IMG/VR virus record: IMGVR_UViG_3300030329_004362
Coordinates: 1-34,903 of that record
Source of the DNA: a virus
Strand: one strand, 5' to 3'
Length of the DNA stretch: 34,903 bases
Shown here: positions 31,116-34,903 of the stretch, in pieces
Layout: the number at the start of each line of letters is the position of its first letter
Position numbering within the stretch: position 1 is the stretch's first letter
The notes under the pieces: model-generated
Seen by the model: only the letters and a program-made list of their open reading frames with translations
Databases searched by the model: none
Told to the model about the DNA's origin: nothing
Position numbers and translations under genes: made by a program

Positions 31116-32470
31116 TAAGTACAACATTTATGCAAAAATCAACAGTAGAAGACATTATAGCTGATTCAGTTAAAGAAACTAAGCTAGAAAACCAAAGAAA
31201 GCGTAGAGATTGGGTAAGAAAGATGCTCGATTACTATGGAGGTAACCATACTAATCAATATATTGAAGATTATTTTAGTTCTTCAGCTTTTCAGGAAATT
31301 CCTTGCTATAATGCTAACTTTACACGAAGATTTGTGAATAAAATGAGCAGAATTTACACAGTCGGAGCAAATAGGAATGTAAATAAGCAATATGAACTCT
31401 TAACTATCAAAAAAGATGCTAGAATGAAGCATGTTGAAAGAATGACAAGGCTTATGGGCACAGTTGCCACTCAAGTTATCTATAAAGAGTTTAATGGGAT
31501 GCCTTATTTTGATTATAGACCCGTTTATTACTTTAATGTACACTTAAAAGACCCATTTACACCTTCTGCTATCATGTATCCTCTATTAATGCAACCTGAA
31601 GACATATCTATTTCTCAAAAAATGGAATGGGCTTACTGGGATGAATCAATTTACGCACATTATGACTCAGATGGCAATATAATTGATGAATATGAGCATG
31701 GATATGGCATTTTACCATTTTTATTCACTCATAGAGAGGAACAAGTTGATGAATTTTTTGTAGACGGGGCGAATGACATTGTTGATTGTAATGAGCAGGT
31801 AAATATAGCAATGACAGAGATGCAACTTGGTTTAAGATTCCAAATGTTCGGACAGCCTTATATGACAGGGGTTGATAGTGATAAAAGGATAGAAAGAGCA
31901 GGCTCTGACCAGATTTTAGACCTTCCAGAGGGTGCAACTTACAATATTGCTTCTCCATCAGGCGACATTAACGCTGTAATTGAGAATATTAAGTTTCAAT
32001 TAGACCTAGTTGCTCAAAATAATCACTTATATGTACAATTTGCACAAGATGGAGGCGAAACTCCTAGTGGAATAGCACTAAAAATCAAAGATTTAGAGAG
32101 ATTTGAAGATTATCAAGACGATTTAGACCTTTGGAGGATGTATGAGCATGAATTATACTATATTGAGAGAGAAATCGCTGCATACAACAACATAAATCTT
32201 CCCGATAAGCTGAAATTAGACTTTAATGAGCCTGAATATCCAAAAACTATACAAGACCAAGTATTATTAGATGAACATCGTCTAAAACATCATATGATTG
32301 ACGAACCTGATCTATTAATGGAATATAATCAGGATTTAAGTCGTAAAGAAGCTGAAAAAATCGTTGAAAAGAACAAAGAAGTGCGTGATGAACAAATAAA
32401 CAACATGTTTGGTGGAGAAAATCAAAAAAATGACTTAGAAGAAATAGAAAATACAGAAGATAATGAGTAA
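31112..32470 (+). CDS. Portal protein, 452 aa
   Basis: This follows terminase with an ATGA overlap. Features typical of portals are the N-terminal helix and YYGGNHTNQY, the conserved NFTRRFVNKMSRIY segment, a central beta-rich part, the tunnel-loop helical region (about 290-360) and an acidic C-terminus (LEEIENTEDNE). The dodecameric portal is the DNA channel and the dock for terminase and neck. The assignment rests on order and pattern and is strong. Confidence 0.85.
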   Translation: MISTTFMQKSTVEDIIADSVKETKLENQRKRRDWVRKMLDYYGGNHTNQYIEDYFSSSAFQEIPCYNANFTRRFVNKMSRIYTVGANRNVNKQYELLTIKKDARMKHVERMTRLMGTVATQVIYKEFNGMPYFDYRPVYYFNVHLKDPFTPSAIMYPLLMQPEDISISQKMEWAYWDESIYAHYDSDGNIIDEYEHGYGILPFLFTHREEQVDEFFVDGANDIVDCNEQVNIAMTEMQLGLRFQMFGQPYMTGVDSDKRIERAGSDQILDLPEGATYNIASPSGDINAVIENIKFQLDLVAQNNHLYVQFAQDGGETPSGIALKIKDLERFEDYQDDLDLWRMYEHELYYIEREIAAYNNINLPDKLKLDFNEPEYPKTIQDQVLLDEHRLKHHMIDEPDLLMEYNQDLSRKEAEKIVEKNKEVRDEQINNMFGGENQKNDLEEIENTEDNE

Positions 32471-32918
32471 ACGCCAAATTATAGCAAAAACTACATACGA
32501 TGCAGGTAAACTAGCTAGGCATATGCCTAAAATAATAAAAGGCTTGATGAAAAGGTATGCTATCAAGACATCAAAAGACGCAAAAGATAATATAGATTCT
32601 ATTTTAAGCCCCCCTCTAAAAGAAACAACATTGAAAATAAGGGAAAAAAGAGGTATAACAGGGAATAAACCTTTATATGCTACAGGAAAATTATATAATA
32701 GCATAAAAGTTAAAGAACATAAAACTACAGCCTCTGTTAGCATGTTTAAATATGGAGCTCTACATCATAAAGGCTTTAATACTGCTCCAAATTCTATGAT
32801 TCCAAGAAAAAAAGTTCCAAAAAGACCTTTTATACACGCCAAAAAGGGAACTTTTGATAAGTTAATGAAAGATTTTAGTTCTAATATAAAAAAAAGCTTT
32901 AGGAAATATAAAAAATGA
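32463..32918 (+). CDS. HK97 gp10-like neck/completion protein, 151 aa
   Basis: A basic alpha/beta protein with a helical N-terminus, the LSPPLKETTLKIREKRG segment, LYATGKLYNSIKVKE and a final basic helix. This order (helix, strand, 'L..TG.L..SI', strand, 'RPF') is typical of phage virion morphogenesis/HK97 gp10-like proteins that work at the head-tail joint. It overlaps portal by eight bases. It is separated from the other completion genes, which lie on the opposite strand. Confidence 0.65.
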   Translation: MSKRQIIAKTTYDAGKLARHMPKIIKGLMKRYAIKTSKDAKDNIDSILSPPLKETTLKIREKRGITGNKPLYATGKLYNSIKVKEHKTTASVSMFKYGALHHKGFNTAPNSMIPRKKVPKRPFIHAKKGTFDKLMKDFSSNIKKSFRKYKK

Positions 32919-33013
32919 TTAATTATGAAGATATTATTATCCCAGAAGACATCTATTGGGCTATTTGCGATGAATTAGAATGTGAGTATATAGAATTTAT
33001 GGGGATTAGCTAA
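32915..33013 (+). CDS. Acidic microprotein, 32 aa
   Basis: The ATG overlaps the previous stop (ATGA). The product has 10 acidic and no basic residues, with Trp and two Cys. Its last four bases overlap the end of the convergent small terminase gene. It could neutralise a basic partner such as the preceding protein, but nothing proves this. Confidence 0.5.
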   Translation: MINYEDIIIPEDIYWAICDELECEYIEFMGIS

Positions 33014-33666
33014 TCTTGTGAAGATTCTGCTTGAACTATTGAACGCTGCCATTCTTTTCTTTGTGCAGGTGTTGGTCTTCTGCTTTTCAATGGGGCTATT
33101 CCTACTTTCTTGGCTCTTTTACGCCATCTATACCACTCTTTTTGCTTGGCGTTATATTTTGATCTTTGCTCTTCTTTCTTTATCTCTTTAATTGTAATCT
33201 TTTTCTCCCTAGCTGCTCTTTTACCTTGATCTTCAGTATTTCTTTCTGGTAAGCTATCATCATCAACCACCTCAGCCGCCACATCAATAATCTCCTCATC
33301 GCTAACAACCTCTGCAACCTGTGCACCTTTTAAAAACTTCTCAAAAGGACTATCAATAGTAACATTAACATTCTTAACCAATTTACCACTATGTTCTAAT
33401 ACCAATCGCCCCGCTTGTACATTGCCCTCCTTAGCCTCCCTGACCATCGCATTTAACACAGCAGGTATTTCAGAACCGAACTCTAACATATATCTATCAT
33501 AGATTGCTTCAACGAAATTTGGATCTTGTTTCCATAAATGAACAGTTCTCTCAGTAACTCCAACCTTAGATGCCACTTTTTCGATTGTGAGGTGCGGATT
33601 TAGAGCCAAAAGCTCCGCAGCAAGGGTCTTGGCAGGGTTCTTCTTAATATCGGCTAATTCTGACAT
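33010..33666 (-). CDS. terS: Terminase small subunit, 218 aa
   Basis: An N-terminal helix-turn-helix (about 27-46, TIEKVASKVGVTERTVHLWK) typical of terminase small subunits is followed by a helical oligomerisation part (LEFGSEIPAVLNAMVREAKEG and AGRLVLEHSGK), an acidic linker and a Lys/Arg-rich end with the YRWRKRAKK segment. It would recognise the packaging site and start cutting. It converges with the terminase/portal module instead of preceding it. A consensus promoter places the transcription start at its ATG, and there is no ribosome binding site. Confidence 0.75.
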   Translation of the reverse strand: MSELADIKKNPAKTLAAELLALNPHLTIEKVASKVGVTERTVHLWKQDPNFVEAIYDRYMLEFGSEIPAVLNAMVREAKEGNVQAGRLVLEHSGKLVKNVNVTIDSPFEKFLKGAQVAEVVSDEEIIDVAAEVVDDDSLPERNTEDQGKRAAREKKITIKEIKKEEQRSKYNAKQKEWYRWRKRAKKVGIAPLKSRRPTPAQRKEWQRSIVQAESSQD

Positions 33667-33671
33667 ATTGT

Positions 33672-33700
33672 AATATACACATTTTAAAAGATATTGTCAA
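33672..33700 (-). promoter_or_regulatory. Consensus sigma70 promoter of the small terminase gene
   Basis: On the minus strand TTGACA (33700-33695), a 17-base spacer and TATATT (33677-33672). The start of transcription is expected at about 33666-33665, so at the A of the ATG (33666) or within one base: a leaderless mRNA. The dyad ATATT-AC-AATAT covers the -10 box and the start region, a good place for autoregulation. Confidence 0.75.
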
Positions 33701-33799
33701 AGTTCTTATGAATTATTTTTTTGAAAGTTAATTTTGATATTTTTTGAGGAATGGTATAGTACGCCAATCTCTCGTCGCTATCCTCCCATACCCCCTAAT

Positions 33800-33814
33800 T
33801 GAGAATGAATCTCA
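33800..33814. repeat. Dyad TGAGAATGAATCTCA (copy 1 of 3)
   Basis: 15-bp inverted repeat TGAGA-N5-TCTCA, followed by a half-site ATCTCA (33815-33820). Same form as the two copies at 33874 and 33898. Likely bound by a dimeric protein. Confidence 0.7.
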
Positions 33815-33873
33815 ATCTCACTACCATAAAAAACACTTGCATTTATTAAATATTTGTTGTATGGATACCTAAA

Positions 33874-33888
33874 TGAGACCGAGTCTCA
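33874..33888. repeat. Dyad TGAGACCGAGTCTCA (copy 2 of 3)
   Basis: The most symmetric copy: TGAGAC-CGA-GTCTCA. Its centre is 74 bp from copy 1 and 24 bp from copy 3. Confidence 0.75.
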
Positions 33889-33897
33889 ATAAGCTAA

Positions 33898-33912
33898 TGA
33901 GAATGAGTCTCA
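33898..33912. repeat. Dyad TGAGAATGAGTCTCA (copy 3 of 3)
   Basis: TGAGA-ATGAG-TCTCA, sharing the first ten bases with copy 1 except one and the right half with copy 2. Confidence 0.7.
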
Positions 33913-33945
33913 AAGTAAATAAAAATAGTAAGTGGTATAAGACAC

Positions 33946-33981
33946 CCATATTTAAACCCTATATTTAAAACCATATTTAGC
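33946..33981. repeat. AT-rich iteron-like repeats
   Basis: Three units, CCATATTTAAAC, CTATATTTAAAAC and CCATATTTAGC, with starts 13 and 12 bases apart. Such short AT-rich direct repeats are found in DNA-unwinding elements. Only composition and spacing support this. Confidence 0.4.
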
Positions 33982-34074
33982 CCAGATTACATGAAATAAC
34001 ATCACATTAAAACAAACCTAAATTAAATATCTCGAAGAGAAAAAAATTTTTTTTAAAATAAATAAAGATTTTAC

Positions 34075-34103
34075 TTGCATATAACTTTACATGTATGTAA
34101 ATT
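34075..34103 (+). promoter_or_regulatory. Candidate early promoter with operator dyad
   Basis: TTGCAT (34075-34080), a 17-base spacer and TAAATT (34098-34103) make a moderate sigma70 promoter upstream of the early genes. Within it lies TTTACAT-GT-ATGTAAA (34086-34101), a perfect 7-bp dyad with a two-base centre, which would let a dimeric repressor block the promoter. Confidence 0.5.
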
Positions 34104-34138
34104 AAATTAGTAAATAAATAAGAAAGGGAAATAAAAAC

Positions 34139-34294
34139 ATGAATATATTAATTTACTTAATTCAGGGCTGTATTACTTTAATTTTAGCTAATCACTTGTA
34201 TTTAGGCTATAATATACTAGTAATACTTTTAATACATATTATTAGCACTTTTTTATTAAGTATGATAATTCGATATAATACAAGCAAATTTTAA
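34139..34294 (+). CDS. Small membrane protein, 51 aa
   Basis: The first early gene, behind AGAAAGGGAAATA. Two hydrophobic segments (NILIYLIQGCITLILA and YNILVILLIHIISTFLLSMII) span the membrane twice or once, with a basic/polar end. Its 3' part is also present at the window start. Role unknown; early host-takeover proteins of this type often act at the membrane. Confidence 0.6.
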   Translation: MNILIYLIQGCITLILANHLYLGYNILVILLIHIISTFLLSMIIRYNTSKF

Positions 34295-34327
34295 TTAACT
34301 AAAATAAAAGAGGATTATAAAATTATG
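34251..34327. repeat. Right copy of exact 77-bp terminal repeat
   Basis: Identical to bases 1-77. Identity ends exactly at the ATG at 34325-34327. See also the near repeat 34781-34903, which matches 286-408. Confidence 0.9.
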
Positions 34328-34435
34328 GATAAAAAATTAGCAGATGAAATATATAAAGAACAAAAAATATATAAATTCTTTACAAAAAAAGAATGGTATA
34401 AAATGCTTAAAGATGATAAAAAGAGAGGATTATAA
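34325..34435 (+). CDS. Hypothetical basic protein, 36 aa
   Basis: This begins at the ATG of the 77-bp repeat, so the promoter and binding site are the same as those of the 65-residue gene at 75 but the gene is different. Lys-rich and helical with aromatic residues. Its last codons (AGA GGA TTA TAA) also make up the binding site of the next gene. Confidence 0.6.
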   Translation: MDKKLADEIYKEQKIYKFFTKKEWYKMLKDDKKRGL

Positions 34436-34437
34436 AA

Positions 34438-34788
34438 ATGAATAGAAATGAAATTATAAAAAATGCAGAATTATTATTATCTGATTTAGGATTTAGTGAT
34501 TGTTCTGATTCTGATGAAAAGAATTATAAATTAAAATTAAATACATATTCTGATAGTTATATAAATTTATTATTTGGTGGAGATTATGATGGTTGGAGTG
34601 TTGGAGAATTTTTATTTGAAATTATTATAATTGATGATAAAGATTATGAATTTGATGGACTTGCTGAAATGATGTATTTTGATACAATAGAAGAAGTTAT
34701 TGGAGTTATATTTAGTAATTTTGATTGCTTTGATAGATTTGAAGAAAAATATAATATTAATATAAATGAGGATTATAAAAATGAGTAA
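34438..34788 (+). CDS. Hypothetical acidic early protein, 116 aa
   Basis: An acidic, Asp/Glu/Tyr/Phe-rich alpha/beta protein. Its last codons (GAG GAT TAT AAA AAT GAG TAA) hold the binding site and start of the next gene, an eight-base overlap. Together with the 36-residue gene it replaces the 65-residue gene of the left end. No family recognised. A DNA-mimic type is conceivable from the charge. Confidence 0.65.
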   Translation: MNRNEIIKNAELLLSDLGFSDCSDSDEKNYKLKLNTYSDSYINLLFGGDYDGWSVGEFLFEIIIIDDKDYEFDGLAEMMYFDTIEEVIGVIFSNFDCFDRFEEKYNININEDYKNE

Positions 34789-34903
34789 AGCTAATAGTTG
34801 TACAATAGGAACATTCATTGATGGATTGTATTCTATAAATTCATTATTTGAAGATAAAAATTTATATAATAAATATATAAATGATGATAGCCAAGTAAAA
34901 CCA
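34781..34903 (+). CDS. 5' part of the 155-aa early protein (partial, second copy)
   Basis: The 41 codons before the window end match 286-408 with two differences: one changes Asn6 to Ser, one is silent (TTA to TTG in a Leu codon). The gene is therefore cut by the contig end, not by a biological event. The differences show that the two contig ends derive from non-identical sequences. Confidence 0.8.
   Translation, partial: MSKANSCTIGTFIDGLYSINSLFEDKNLYNKYINDDSQVKP

Larger units (their letters stand above)
33701..34138. other. Gene-free control region, probable origin/operator region
   Basis: About 440 bases without a credible gene. It holds three TGAGA-N5-TCTCA dyads, AT-rich iteron-like repeats, a run of A/T (34040-34070) and a dyad just before the early genes. 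Position between small terminase and the early region, at the switch point of transcription direction, fits a replication origin or an operator-rich regulatory centre. A packaging site is possible, because terS is adjacent. Confidence 0.5.

Noticed and set aside
32247-32743. Minus-strand hydrophobic frames opposite portal and gp10-like genes
   Set aside because: Antisense shadows of Lys/Glu-rich coding sequence, which read as Phe/Leu-rich; no binding site.
33667-34138. CRISPR array in the repeat-rich gap
   Set aside because: The repeats are short dyads and AT-rich units with irregular spacing and no spacers of constant length.

Overview
The window looks like one unit-length genome of a small, AT-rich tailed phage with a tape-measure and tail-tube module (siphovirus type). 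About 34.25 kb is unique: bases 34251-34327 repeat bases 1-77 exactly and bases 34781-34903 repeat 286-408 with two mismatches, so the map closes on itself, but the two ends carry different genes between the repeated blocks. Nearly every gene has a purine-rich Shine-Dalgarno sequence, and stops and starts are chained (ATGA, TAATG). This points to a low-GC, Shine-Dalgarno-using bacterial host; the host cannot be named from sequence alone. No integrase, DNA polymerase, helicase or RNA polymerase gene is seen, so the phage probably uses the host replication and transcription machinery and is probably lytic.

Layout. (1) 34139-34903 and 1-7677, plus strand: early region of many very small genes, a C-rich hairpin-rich stretch (about 1400-1700), then a DNA-handling block: ParB-like protein, ERF annealing protein, XRE-type regulator, a small protein with an SSB-like tail, a replication-type protein, a 76-nt tRNA-like RNA that resembles the tRNA domain of tmRNA, several zinc-ribbon microproteins, a cytosine-methyltransferase-like enzyme and two PD-(D/E)XK nucleases. 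(2) 7661-29706, minus strand: one long late unit, read from right to left: scaffold, major capsid protein, terminator, lysis genes (GH24 lysozyme, metallophosphoesterase, two small membrane/coiled-coil proteins), a pair of DUF2589 genes, virion beta-structure proteins, connector and completion proteins, tail tube, tail assembly chaperones joined by a -1 frameshift site, tape measure, a 1616-residue tail-tip hub, a HiPIP-type iron-sulfur protein and a last tail protein. (3) 29802-33013, plus strand: large terminase, portal, HK97-gp10-like protein and a 32-residue protein. (4) 33010-33666, minus strand: small terminase, convergent with (3) and apparently transcribed as a leaderless mRNA. (5) 33667-34138: gene-free control region with three copies of a TGAGA-N5-TCTCA dyad, AT-rich iteron-like repeats and a further dyad before the first early gene.

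The most unusual points are the minimal tmRNA-like RNA, the HiPIP domain in the tail-tip region, the DUF2589 pair inside the late operon, the inverted terminase/portal module, the hairpin that contains a 16-codon reading frame, and the cassette difference between the two ends.
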